From the NCBI RefSeq assembly GCF_016623465.1, contig NZ_JAEDAJ010000012.1:1-64000 (forward strand): a stretch of DNA of 64,000 bases. Direction: 5' to 3'. The DNA comes from Brachybacterium halotolerans (GTDB lineage: Bacteria; Actinomycetota; Actinomycetes; Actinomycetales; Dermabacteraceae). The notes under the pieces are model-generated. The model was given only the letters and a program-made list of their open reading frames with translations. It was not told the origin of the DNA and ran no database searches. The position numbers and the translations under genes were made by a program. Shown piece after piece: positions 53,252-60,970 of this stretch; position 1 is the stretch's first letter, and every line of letters begins with the position of its first letter.

Positions 53252-54816
53252 CACAAGTCCTTCCCGCGCAGGGTGAGCGCGAGGCCCACGTGGTCGGTGT
53301 CGGGGCGCGCGCTGCCGTCGAGGTCGGCGAGGGTCCAGGCGACGCGCAGCACGCGGTCGTGGCCGCGCAGGGTCAGGCGGCCGTGGGACAGGGCGCGCTG
53401 GAGCATGGCCGCGGCGCGCTCGTCGGCGCTGTACGTGCGCCGCAGCTCGGGGCCGGGGATCTGGGAGTTCAGGTGCCAGGGCTCGTCGGCGAAGCGCGCC
53501 GCCTGGCTCTGACGGGCGCGGGCGACGCGCCGGGCGATCTCCGCGCTGGACTCGGAGGCGCCGGCGTCCCGTCGCATCGGGTCGACCGGCCCCACGTCCA
53601 CGCGCATGTCGATCCGGTCCAGCACCGGGCCGGAGATCTTCCGGAGATAGCTGCGGCGCTGCATGGGGGTGCACGTGCAGCGGGTGCCCTTCCCCCACGA
53701 CAGCCCGCAGGGGCACGGGTTGGCGGCGAGCACGAGCTGGAAGCGCGCGGGATAGCGGGTGACGCTCAGCGCGCGGTGCAGGGTGATGTCGCCCGTTTCG
53801 AGGGGCTCGCGCAGCGCCTCGAGCACGCGGGAGTTGAACTCGGGGGCCTCGTCGAGGAACAGCACCCCGGCATGGGCGCGGGAGACCGCGCCGGGGCGGG
53901 CGATGCCGCTGCCGCCGCCGATCACGCTCGGCGCGCTCGCGGTGTGGTGCGGGCTCTCGAAGGGGGCGGTGCGGATCAGGCCGCCTCCGGCGTCGAAGCT
54001 CCGGTCCAGGGAGCGGATCGCGCTGACGGCGATCGCGTCCTCGTCCTCGAGGGCGGGCAGGATCCCGGAGATCCTCGAGGCGATCATCGTCTTCCCCGTG
54101 CCCGGAGGCCCCTGCAGCATCAGGTGGTGCCCGCCGGCGGCGGCGACCTCGGCGGCACGGCGCGCCTGGGCCTGACCGATGACGTCGGCGAAGTCGAGGC
54201 CTGGGCGGCGCGCACCGGCCTCCGCTCGGGTCGCGGGAGGTCTGCGCGGTGCGAGGGTCTTCTGGGCGGGAGGGTTCAGCGGCGCCCGGCATCCGTGGTG
54301 GCGCATGACCTGGCCCAGGTCCACCGCGGAGAACACCTCGATGCCGTCCACGAGCCGTGCCTCGCGCGCGTTCTGCTCGGGGACGACGGCGCGGCGCACG
54401 CCCGCCGCGCGCGCGGCGATCAGCGCGGGCAGCACTCCCGGGATCGGGCGCAGCGTCGCGTCCAGACCGAGCTCGCCGAGGTGGACGACGTCCGCCACCG
54501 CCTCCGGATCCAGCGTGCCCTGGGCGGCGAGGATCGCGACGGCGATCCCGAGGTCGAACCCCGAGCCCACCTTGTGGATGAACGCGGGACTCAGATTCAC
54601 GGTGATCCGGCGCTGGGCGAGCGGGGTGCCGATGGCACCCGCGGCCGCGCGCACCCGCTCGCGCGCCTGGAGGGTGGTCGAGTCCGGAAGGCCGACCAGC
54701 GAGAACGCGGGCAGCCCGGTGGCGACGTCGGCCTCGACCTCGACGAGGGTCCCGGTGACGCCGCGCAGCCCGACGGCGCCCGTCCTCGCGCCCCGGCGCG
54801 TGGTCACGGCGCTCAT
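53251..54816 (-). CDS. comM: Mg-chelatase-like AAA ATPase ComM
   Basis: ComM, 521 residues, is a hexameric AAA+ helicase-like protein that aids branch migration during natural transformation in Gram-negatives; its role in actinobacteria is unproved. The N-terminal ChlI-like domain (VEVEADVATGLPAFSLVGLPD, in part) is followed by Walker A GPPGTGKT near residue 238, the LFLDEAPEFNS Walker B block and CPCG...CTC cysteines. The yraN stop overlaps its start (ATGA) and its stop overlaps dprA, giving a yraN-comM-dprA unit. Confidence 0.93.
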   Translation of the reverse strand: MSAVTTRRGARTGAVGLRGVTGTLVEVEADVATGLPAFSLVGLPDSTTLQARERVRAAAGAIGTPLAQRRITVNLSPAFIHKVGSGFDLGIAVAILAAQGTLDPEAVADVVHLGELGLDATLRPIPGVLPALIAARAAGVRRAVVPEQNAREARLVDGIEVFSAVDLGQVMRHHGCRAPLNPPAQKTLAPRRPPATRAEAGARRPGLDFADVIGQAQARRAAEVAAAGGHHLMLQGPPGTGKTMIASRISGILPALEDEDAIAVSAIRSLDRSFDAGGGLIRTAPFESPHHTASAPSVIGGGSGIARPGAVSRAHAGVLFLDEAPEFNSRVLEALREPLETGDITLHRALSVTRYPARFQLVLAANPCPCGLSWGKGTRCTCTPMQRRSYLRKISGPVLDRIDMRVDVGPVDPMRRDAGASESSAEIARRVARARQSQAARFADEPWHLNSQIPGPELRRTYSADERAAAMLQRALSHGRLTLRGHDRVLRVAWTLADLDGSARPDTDHVGLALTLRGKDL

Positions 54817-55220
54817 GACACGGACCGCAGGTGCTCGATCTCGCAGCCGCCCGCACCCAGCACGTGCACGGCGACCACGTCGATCCGCACCTCGTGGTGC
54901 CGCGGAGCGTGCTCCATGAGGTACGCGCCGGCGAGTGCGCGCAGGCGTCGCATCTTCAACGGGGTGACGGCCGCCTGCGGGACACCCGTCACCAGGGTGC
55001 GGCGCGTCTTGACCTCGACGAACACGAGGGTGGTGCCCTCGAGGGCGACGATGTCGATCTCACCGGCGCGGAAGCGGGCGTTGCGCTCCACGATCTGCCA
55101 GCCGGCCCCGGCGAGGTGGTCGGCGACGACCTGCTCGCCGATCCTCCCGAGCTCGAGGGCGCTGAGCCTGGCCAGCGGGACGGCGGCGGGGAACGGGATG
55201 GGTGCGGGTCGACGTGTCAT
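54813..55220 (-). CDS. yraN: YraN family nuclease-like protein (UPF0102)
   Basis: This 135-residue protein has a restriction-endonuclease-like fold. The core motif is LGRIGEQVVADHLAGAGW, followed by ARFRAGEIDIVALEGTTLVFVEVKTR, in pieces, where D, E and K form the PD-(D/E)xK site. The family accompanies comM and dprA or rnhB and is thought to act on DNA, but its activity has not been proved. The ATG at 55220 has an AGGGTGAGGG site upstream. A 160-bp gap with short repeats separates it from DUF2469. Confidence 0.9.
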   Translation of the reverse strand: MTRRPAPIPFPAAVPLARLSALELGRIGEQVVADHLAGAGWQIVERNARFRAGEIDIVALEGTTLVFVEVKTRRTLVTGVPQAAVTPLKMRRLRALAGAYLMEHAPRHHEVRIDVVAVHVLGAGGCEIEHLRSVS

Positions 55221-55352
55221 GCCCTCACCCTGGCGCTCGCGCACGCCTCGCGCGCGGCCGGGGCCGCCGATGTGGATGACGGGGCACTGGGGAGGAACGG
55301 AGGGCGGCCCGCGGCCGGCCGACGGGATCGGCCCGTCCGTCGCCCCCGGGGA

Positions 55353-55387
55353 TCAGGGCTCAGGGCTCAGGGATCAGGGCTCAGGGA
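55353..55387. repeat. five-copy 7-bp tandem repeat before the DUF2469 stop
   Basis: TCAGGG(C/A) is repeated five times in a row from 55353 to 55387. The last copy contains the DUF2469 stop codon (TCA, 55381-55383, on the minus strand), so the array covers the 3' end of that gene and its downstream region. Confidence 0.9.
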
Positions 55388-55683
55388 AGCGCGATGTCCG
55401 GCTTCGCGAGCTCCTCGATGTTGACGTCCTTAAAGGTCACCACGCGCACGGAGCGGACGAAGCGGCTCGAGCGGTAGATGTCCCAGACCCAGACGTCGGC
55501 CAGGGTGAGCTCGTAGAAGACCTCGCCGCCGGCGGTGCGGACCTGCATGTCGACCTGGTTGCACAGGTAGAAGCGGCGCTCGGTCTCGACGACGTAGGTG
55601 AACAGCCCCACCACGTCGCGGTACTCCCGGATGAGCTGCAGCTCCATGTCGGACTCGTAGCTCTCGAGGTCCTGCGTGCTCAC
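55381..55683 (-). CDS. DUF2469 family protein
   Basis: This 100-residue soluble protein is a strongly conserved actinobacterial DUF2469 member of unknown function. The diagnostic stretch is MELQLIREYRDVVGLFTYVV, followed by ETERRFYLCNQVD. The GTG start at 55683 overlaps the rnhB stop by four bases (GTGA), so it is coupled to rnhB. Its gene always sits between rnhB and yraN or lepB in relatives, which suggests a translation- or export-linked role, but nothing else supports this. Confidence 0.9.
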   Translation of the reverse strand: MSTQDLESYESDMELQLIREYRDVVGLFTYVVETERRFYLCNQVDMQVRTAGGEVFYELTLADVWVWDIYRSSRFVRSVRVVTFKDVNIEELAKPDIALP

Positions 55684-56573
55684 GGCTGCGCCTCCTTCGG
55701 GATCCGGGGACGGGGCTGCTCGCCCGCGTCCGACCACAGTACGCCAGGGACGCCCGGCGTCTCCTGGACGTTCGCGGCCCCGCTCACGGGGAGTCCCAGG
55801 TTCCAGGACCTGCGGTGCTGGGCGTGGGCCCCGCGGGTCCGCAGCGCCTCGCGGTGCGCCGCCGATCCGTACCCCTTGTTGCCCGCCCAGCCGTAGTGGG
55901 GCGCGAGGGCGTCGAGGTCGACCATGTGCGCGTCGCGCGCGACCTTCGCGAGCACGCTCGCCGCGGCGACGCTCATGCAGTCGCGGTCGGCCTTCACGCG
56001 CAGGTGCACCGAGGGCAGGGGATGTCCGGCCTCCCACCCGTCGGCCGATCCGGGTCCCTGTGCGGCGAGGGCCGGGGTGATGACGTCGGCGTCGCCGTCC
56101 ATGAGCACGATGTCCGCGGCGACGCCGAGCCCGGCGATCGCGCGGCCCGCGGCGAGGCTCAGCGCGGCGAGGATGCCGCGGGCGTCGATCTCCTCGGGGC
56201 TCGCCCAACCCAGGGCATGGGCGTGGGCGACCTCCCGGAGGGGGCCGACGAGGGCTTCGCGGCGGCGGGCGGTGAGGGCCTTGGAGTCGCGGACGCCCTC
56301 GGGCAGGGCGCGCTCCGGGCCGTCGGCTCCGATGAGCACCGCGAAGGCCCCGACGACCACCGGGCCCGCGAGCGCACCGCGGCCCACCTCGTCCACGCCC
56401 GCGATGACGACGGGGCGCGCGGGCTCGGCGGCTGCGTCTCCGTGCGGGGCGGGGTGCCCGTGCGGCGCGGGGTGCGCGGCACCGGCGTGCGCGAGCGCGA
56501 GGGCGATCTCGGTGTCCCAGGTCGGGGCCGACGCGCGGCGCCGACCAGCAGTCGAGGACGCGGGCGCGGTCAC
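55680..56573 (-). CDS. rnhB: ribonuclease HII
   Basis: RNase HII, 297 residues, removes ribonucleotides and RNA from RNA-DNA hybrids. The conserved GVDEVGRGALAGPVV carries the first catalytic Asp and Glu; the later Asp is in LMDGDAD and the family motif VKADRDCMSVAAASVLAKVARD, in pieces. The N-terminal 55 residues (GHPAPHG repeats) lie outside the catalytic domain. The GTG at 56573 has GAGGG before it. It lies eight bases after lepB and ends overlapping DUF2469. Confidence 0.93.
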   Translation of the reverse strand: MTAPASSTAGRRRASAPTWDTEIALALAHAGAAHPAPHGHPAPHGDAAAEPARPVVIAGVDEVGRGALAGPVVVGAFAVLIGADGPERALPEGVRDSKALTARRREALVGPLREVAHAHALGWASPEEIDARGILAALSLAAGRAIAGLGVAADIVLMDGDADVITPALAAQGPGSADGWEAGHPLPSVHLRVKADRDCMSVAAASVLAKVARDAHMVDLDALAPHYGWAGNKGYGSAAHREALRTRGAHAQHRRSWNLGLPVSGAANVQETPGVPGVLWSDAGEQPRPRIPKEAQP

Positions 56574-56581
56574 GGGCGCCC

Positions 56582-57391
56582 TCAGGAGGGGTCGGGGACC
56601 GAGGCGAAGGCGTCGCGCCCGTCGCCCAGTCCGGTCCAGCGGCTCACGGGCCAGAAGATCGCGACCGCGCGGCCGGTGACGTCGTCCTCGTCGACGTAGG
56701 GCTCCTCGCCCTGCGAGTAGTGGTACGAGGAGTCCGCGGAGTCGAAGCGATTGTCGCCCATGACCCAGAGCTTGTCCGCCGGGACCGTGACGTCGAAGGA
56801 GGTCTGACAGGCGGGGGTCTCGGGGTTGATGTACGGCTCGTCGAGGGTCTTGCCGTTCACAGAGAGATCTCCGCCCTCGACGCACTTCACGTGATCACCC
56901 GGAAGGCCGATCAGGCGCTTGACCAGGTGGTTCTGCGAGGGATCGGGGGCCAGTCCCACCCAGCTGAGCACCGAGAGCAGGCGGTAGCGGGAGGACTGGT
57001 CCGTCCCTGTCTCGCTCTGCATCCAGTTCTGGGTGTCCTCGAAGACGACGACGTCGCCGCGATGGAGGTCGAAGACCCCGGGGCTCAGCTTCGAGACCAG
57101 GATCTTGTCGTTCTGGACCAGCGTCGGGTTCATCGAGTCCGAGGGGATGAAGAACGGCTGGATGAGGAAGGTCTTGACGAGCACGGCGATGATCAGCGCG
57201 ACCAGCATGGTCACCGCGTAGTCGAGCCAGCTCCCGCGGTATCCGCGGCGCCTCGCGGCGCGTGCGCCCCCGCTCCGGCCGGGCTGGGGCTGCTGCCCCG
57301 CGCCGCCGGCGCTCGCGGCCTCCGACGACTGGTCGCGGACGGTCGCGTCCTCGGGATCGTGGTCCCCGGGGGTCGGCGCCTTCTCGTTCAT
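56582..57391 (-). CDS. lepB: type I signal peptidase (first of two)
   Basis: This 269-residue S26A protease removes signal peptides at the outer face of the membrane. A cytoplasmic tail of about 55 residues leads to one membrane helix (about 58-79). The catalytic serine is Ser86 in FIPSDSMNPT and the general-base lysine lies in HLVKRLIGLPGD. The boxes C (PADKLWVMGDNRFDS) and E follow. TAGGAT seven bases upstream of the ATG could be a -10 for a leaderless mRNA. It is next to a second, shorter lepB. Confidence 0.93.
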   Translation of the reverse strand: MNEKAPTPGDHDPEDATVRDQSSEAASAGGAGQQPQPGRSGGARAARRRGYRGSWLDYAVTMLVALIIAVLVKTFLIQPFFIPSDSMNPTLVQNDKILVSKLSPGVFDLHRGDVVVFEDTQNWMQSETGTDQSSRYRLLSVLSWVGLAPDPSQNHLVKRLIGLPGDHVKCVEGGDLSVNGKTLDEPYINPETPACQTSFDVTVPADKLWVMGDNRFDSADSSYHYSQGEEPYVDEDDVTGRAVAIFWPVSRWTGLGDGRDAFASVPDPS

Positions 57392-57401
57392 CGCGCTGAT
57401 C

Positions 57402-57977
57402 CTATCGGTCGAGTCGGCCCGCTCTTCCCAGGGGCCAGACAATGCGACTGGCCTCACCGATCACGCGATCGGTCGGGATCATGCCCCCGCCGGGCGATCC
57501 GAGCAGGAAGCGGGAATCCGTGGAGTCCGCCCGGTTGTCGCCGAGGACGAACATGCGCCCCTCGGGGACCTCGAGGTCGAAGCGGACCGTGGTGGTGTCG
57601 GTGCCGGGCGCGAGGTAGGGCTCCTCGAGCCTCTCGCCGTTCAGCACGAGGTGCCCGCCGTCGTCGCAGCAGCGGATGCTGTCGCCGCCCACGGCCACCA
57701 CGCGCTTGACCCAGTAGCGCGAGATCGCGCCGTCCTTCGGGAAGTAGCCCGAGCCGTCGAAGACGACGAGCTCGCCGCGCTGCACCGCCGTACCTCCGGT
57801 GCGGTCGGCGAGGATCACGTCGCCCGAGCGCAGCGTCGGCTCCATCGATCCGCTGGGGACCCGAAACGGCGCGGCGACGAACTGGCGCACCCCGAACGCG
57901 ACGACCAGCAGCAGGACGACGCACGCGGCGGCGGCCACCAGGAGTGGCCGCCGCCGCGTGGACGAGGTGCTGGGCAC
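57402..57977 (-). CDS. lepB: type I signal peptidase (second, short)
   Basis: This 191-residue S26A protease also carries all catalytic elements: a single membrane helix (about 12-30), Ser44 in RVPSGSMEPT, and lysine in YWVKRVVAVGGD, then FVLGDNRADSTDSR. It has a cysteine pair (RCC) within the catalytic domain. The GTG start at 57977 is two bases after rplS, so it depends on the rplS transcript. Tandem lepB genes after rplS occur in several actinobacteria; the division of labour is unknown. Confidence 0.9.
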   Translation of the reverse strand: MPSTSSTRRRPLLVAAAACVVLLLVVAFGVRQFVAAPFRVPSGSMEPTLRSGDVILADRTGGTAVQRGELVVFDGSGYFPKDGAISRYWVKRVVAVGGDSIRCCDDGGHLVLNGERLEEPYLAPGTDTTTVRFDLEVPEGRMFVLGDNRADSTDSRFLLGSPGGGMIPTDRVIGEASRIVWPLGRAGRLDR

Positions 57978-57979
57978 GC

Positions 57980-58330
57980 TCAGGAGTGCTCGCGCTTCTC
58001 CTTGATGCGGGCCTTCTTGCCCGTGAGGTTGCGCAGGTAGTACAGCTTCGCGCGGCGGACGTCACCGCGGGTGACGACCTCGATCTTGTCGATCGTGGGG
58101 GCGTGGACGGGGAACACGCGCTCCACGCCGACGCCGAAGGACACCTTGCGCACGCGGAAGGTCTCGCGGATGCCGTCGCCCTGACGGGCGATGACGTAGC
58201 CCTGGAAGACCTGCACGCGGGAGCGGTTGCCCTCGACGACCTTCACGTGGACCTTGATGTTGTCGCCGGCGCGGAAATCGGGGACGTCGTCCCGCAGCTG
58301 CGCCTGATCGATCGCATCGAGCTTCTGCAT
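57980..58330 (-). CDS. rplS: 50S ribosomal protein L19
   Basis: L19, 116 residues, sits at the 30S-50S interface. The family sequence [24 protein letters not shown], in pieces, and [11 protein letters not shown] are clear, at the normal length. The ATG at 58330 has a GGAGAG site. It is followed by lepB, lepB, rnhB and DUF2469 in one operon and is driven by a good promoter about 215 bases upstream. Confidence 0.98.
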   Translation of the reverse strand: MQKLDAIDQAQLRDDVPDFRAGDNIKVHVKVVEGNRSRVQVFQGYVIARQGDGIRETFRVRKVSFGVGVERVFPVHAPTIDKIEVVTRGDVRRAKLYYLRNLTGKKARIKEKREHS

Positions 58331-58631
58331 CGTTCTCTCCTGCCGTTCGCCCCAGGTCGGACGGGGTTCTCGAAGGGCCCTGAGCCCCTGCATGGTGAAC
58401 CGTGGGTTCCGGTGCGGCGCCGCTCGCGAGGAGTCGCGCCGCTCCGTGGTGCTGGGCCTCTGGCCGCGTTTCCGACGCGACGGACCTGCCCGGCCGCTGC
58501 CTGCATCGCTCCCCTGGGGCAGAGCGGTGCGCGGCATGCACACAGCGGGTCATTCTGCCAGCAGCGCGAGCGCCCCGGCAATCCGGTCCGGCGCAGATCA
58601 CGCCCGGGCGGGGGATGGACGCCAGGAGGGA
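58331..58631. other. rplS leader and promoter region
   Basis: This 301-bp gap between trmD and rplS holds the rplS promoter (58552-58581) and a leader of about 215 bases. No convincing hairpin terminator for trmD and no gene were found. The leader may have an L19-type regulatory fold, but none can be assigned by eye. Confidence 0.45.
58552..58581 (-). promoter_or_regulatory. rplS promoter
   Basis: On the minus strand TTGCCG (58581-58576) and CAGAAT (58557-58552) are separated by 18 bases. The architecture matches the rpsP promoter at 60929-60900. Transcription would start near 58545. Confidence 0.7.
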
Positions 58632-59363
58632 TCAGCCGCGGGCGTCCCAGAGGTCGGGGCGGCGCTGCCGCGTGCGCTCGGCGGAGCGCTCGGCGCGCCA
58701 GGCCGCGATCCGTCCGTGGTCCCCGGAGAGCAGGATCTCGGGGGCCTCGCGCACGGCGCCGGACGGGTCCGTCCAGCGCGCCGGCCGCGTGTACAGGGGG
58801 TATTCGAGCATCCCGTCGGAATGGGACTCCTCGACCAGCGACGCCGCGTTCCCGACGACGCCGGGGACCAGGCGCACGATCGCCTCGGTGAGGGCGAGCA
58901 CGGCGACCTCTCCCCCGTTCAGCACGTAGTCGCCGAGGGAGACCAGGGCGACCTCGTGGCCCTCGTCGGCCAGGTGCTCGTAGACCCGCTCGTCGATGCC
59001 CTCGTAGCGCCCGCACGCGAAGACGATCCACTCGCGCGCGGACCACTCCTGGGCGAGGTCCTGCCGGAACACCCGCCCCGCGGGATTCGGGAAGACGATG
59101 AGCGGACGTGCGTCGGCCCCGAGCTCGGCGCGGCCCGCGGCGAGCACGGCGGCGAAGGCCTCGGCCCAGGGCTCGGGCTTCATGACCATGCCGGCGCCCC
59201 CGCCGAGCGGCGAGTCGTCGACCGTGCGATGGCGGTCGTGGGTCCAGGTCCGCAGGTCGTGACGGTGCACGGAGATCAGGCCGTCGCGCGCCGCCTTCCC
59301 GATGAGGGAGAGGTCGAGGGCCTGGAGGTACTCGGGGAAGATGGTGATCGCGTCGACGCGCAC
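58632..59363 (-). CDS. trmD: tRNA (guanine-N1)-methyltransferase TrmD
   Basis: TrmD, 243 residues, methylates G37 of tRNAs reading CNN codons and prevents +1 frameshifting. Conserved blocks are [17 protein letters not shown], the [12 protein letters not shown] knot segment and [11 protein letters not shown]. The start is GTG at 59363, three bases after rimM, so the two are coupled. It shares the ribosomal cluster rpsP-khpA-rimM-trmD-rplS known from most bacteria. Confidence 0.97.
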   Translation of the reverse strand: MRVDAITIFPEYLQALDLSLIGKAARDGLISVHRHDLRTWTHDRHRTVDDSPLGGGAGMVMKPEPWAEAFAAVLAAGRAELGADARPLIVFPNPAGRVFRQDLAQEWSAREWIVFACGRYEGIDERVYEHLADEGHEVALVSLGDYVLNGGEVAVLALTEAIVRLVPGVVGNAASLVEESHSDGMLEYPLYTRPARWTDPSGAVREAPEILLSGDHGRIAAWRAERSAERTRQRRPDLWDARG

Positions 59364-59366
59364 GGC

Positions 59367-59921
59367 TCAGGCCCCGGTCCCCGGGGCGTCCTCGTCCGTC
59401 GCCTCGAAGAGACCTCCGGGCGGGTCGGCGAGCACCGTGCCGGCCTCGATGTCGACCTCGGGCACGAGCTCCTCGACGAAGGGCAGCATGACGCGACGGC
59501 CGTCGGCGGCGCGCACGATGAGCAGGTCCTGGGCCGGGTAGTGCTCGAGATCGATGACGGTGCCCAGCTCGCGTCCGTCGACGTGGCGCACGGCGAGGCC
59601 CTTGAGCTCGGAGGGGTACCAGGCCTCCGGGTCCTCCTCGGCCTCGACCTCGGTGTCCACGGCGAGGGTCAGCTCGACCCCTCGCAGGGACTCGGCGTCG
59701 GTGCGGCTCGAGACCTCGGAGAAGCGCGCGTACCAGCGTCCCTGCTGGATGCGGGTCGCGGCGACCGTGAGGTCCCGCTCGCCGGTCTCCGTCGCGGCGG
59801 TGAAGACGGTGCCGGCGGCGAGGCGCTCCTCGGGCTGGTCGGTGCGCAGGATCAGCGCGACCTCGCCCTTGAGCCCGTGGGCCTTGCCGATGGTCGCGAC
59901 GGTGACGTCCAGTGCGTTCAT
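59367..59921 (-). CDS. rimM: 16S rRNA processing factor RimM
   Basis: RimM, 184 residues, helps maturation of the 30S head by binding S19. The N-terminal barrel has IGKAHGLKGEVALIL, and the PRC-barrel-like C-terminal domain has AWYPSELKGLAVRHVDGRELGTVIDLEHY, in pieces, and LIVRAADGRRVMLPFVEELV. The ATG at 59921 gives the standard N-terminus. A perfect hairpin between khpA and rimM may reduce its expression relative to rpsP, which is unusual for this cluster. Confidence 0.94.
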   Translation of the reverse strand: MNALDVTVATIGKAHGLKGEVALILRTDQPEERLAAGTVFTAATETGERDLTVAATRIQQGRWYARFSEVSSRTDAESLRGVELTLAVDTEVEAEEDPEAWYPSELKGLAVRHVDGRELGTVIDLEHYPAQDLLIVRAADGRRVMLPFVEELVPEVDIEAGTVLADPPGGLFEATDEDAPGTGA

Positions 59922-59968
59922 GGGATCGCTTTCTGCCGGAGGGGATGGGGCCGACGGGCCCTGACGCG

Positions 59969-60003
59969 ACGGAGGCGGCACCGGTGACCGGTGCCGCCTC
60001 CGT
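59969..60003 (-). terminator. hairpin after khpA
   Basis: A perfect 16-bp stem (59969-59984 with 59988-60003) with a TGA loop lies 23 bases downstream of khpA and 47 bases upstream of rimM. It is as strong as other terminators here, so rpsP-khpA may be largely separated from rimM-trmD. Confidence 0.8.
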
Positions 60004-60026
60004 GTGCGGTGCGAGATGAGCTCTGC

Positions 60027-60269
60027 TCAGCGCCGGTCGACATCGACGATGTCCACCCGCACGTCGTCCTCGGAGATCGCTCCGGTGACGGTGCGCAGGG
60101 CGCGGGCGGTGCGGCCCGAGCGGCCGATCACGCGCCCCAGGTCCTCGGGGCTGACGCGCACCTCGAGGAGCGGGCCGCGCCGGGTGTCCTTCTCGGTGAC
60201 GCGGACGTCGTCGGGGTTGTCGACGATGCCGCGGACCAGGTGGTCGAGAGCCTCAGCGCGTGCGCTCAT
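60027..60269 (-). CDS. khpA: KH-domain RNA-binding protein KhpA
   Basis: KhpA, 80 residues, is a single KH domain that binds RNA and in other bacteria works with KhpB in cell elongation and division control. The GxxG loop is GRVIGRSGRTARALR, near residue 48. It starts one base after the rpsP stop and is followed by a strong hairpin. The length and position between rpsP and rimM are those of the family. Confidence 0.94.
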   Translation of the reverse strand: MSARAEALDHLVRGIVDNPDDVRVTEKDTRRGPLLEVRVSPEDLGRVIGRSGRTARALRTVTGAISEDDVRVDIVDVDRR

Positions 60270-60270
60270 C

Positions 60271-60768
60271 TCAGGCCTCGTCGGGCTTCGCGTCGTCGGC
60301 GGCGGCGGCCTCGGCGGTGGTCTCGCCCTCGGCGGGGGCCTCCTCGGAGCCGGGCTCGACGTCCTGGCCCTCGGGCTGCTCGGCCGCGTCCGCGTCCTTG
60401 GCCTTCTTCGCGTCCTCGCGGGACGCGGCGGCGGCCTTGTCGGCCTCGGCGATGAGGTCCTCGGCGGACTGCTTGGACTCGGCGCCCTTGAGGGAGCCGG
60501 CGGCGTCGCCCTCACCGGTGAACTTCTGCCAGTCGCCGGTGACCTTGAGGATCGCGGCGACCTGCTCGGTGGGCTGCGCACCCACGCCGAGCCAGTACTG
60601 CGCGCGCTCGGACTGGACCTCGATGAACGAGGGCTGCTCGGTGGGGTGGTACTTGCCGATCTCCTCGATCACGGCGCCGTCGCGCTTCTTGCGCGAGTCG
60701 GCCACGACGATGCGGTAGAACGGTGCACGGATCTTGCCCATGCGCTTGAGACGGATCTTGACGGCCAC
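60271..60768 (-). CDS. rpsP: 30S ribosomal protein S16
   Basis: S16, 165 residues, is a core 30S protein. The family core [21 protein letters not shown] at the N-terminus, in part, and [13 protein letters not shown] are intact. After about residue 85 the protein continues as an Ala/Glu/Asp-rich tail of 80 residues, roughly doubling the usual length. The start is GTG at 60768 with AAGGAGAG upstream. It heads the rpsP-khpA unit and has a clear promoter. Confidence 0.96.
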   Translation of the reverse strand: MAVKIRLKRMGKIRAPFYRIVVADSRKKRDGAVIEEIGKYHPTEQPSFIEVQSERAQYWLGVGAQPTEQVAAILKVTGDWQKFTGEGDAAGSLKGAESKQSAEDLIAEADKAAAASREDAKKAKDADAAEQPEGQDVEPGSEEAPAEGETTAEAAAADDAKPDEA

Positions 60769-60899
60769 GAGTGTGGACTCTCCTTCGGCGATGTTCGGGT
60801 GAGCCGCGCCGCAGCCTGTGGGGTCATGCGGGCGCTGACGCGTCTCGGGGTGACGCGCGAAGACGGGTAGAGGGCCGGTCGGCGCGCATACAGGGGTCG

Positions 60900-60929
60900 A
60901 TTATGCCAGGCCCGACGGGCGGTCGCCAG
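60900..60929 (-). promoter_or_regulatory. rpsP promoter
   Basis: On the minus strand CTGGCG (60929-60924) and CATAAT (60905-60900) are separated by 18 bases. The -10 is close to consensus. Transcription should begin about 125 bases before the GTG of rpsP. Confidence 0.75.
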
Positions 60930-60936
60930 GCGAGGG

Positions 60937-60956
60937 CGTGTGCCCCGAGGCACACG
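60937..60956 (-). terminator. hairpin after the Nramp-like transporter gene
   Basis: CGTGTGCC (60937-60944) and GGCACACG (60949-60956) form a perfect 8-bp stem with a CCGA loop 14 bases downstream of the transporter stop, just before the rpsP promoter. Confidence 0.65.
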
Positions 60957-60970
60957 GCCCCTCCCCCGCC

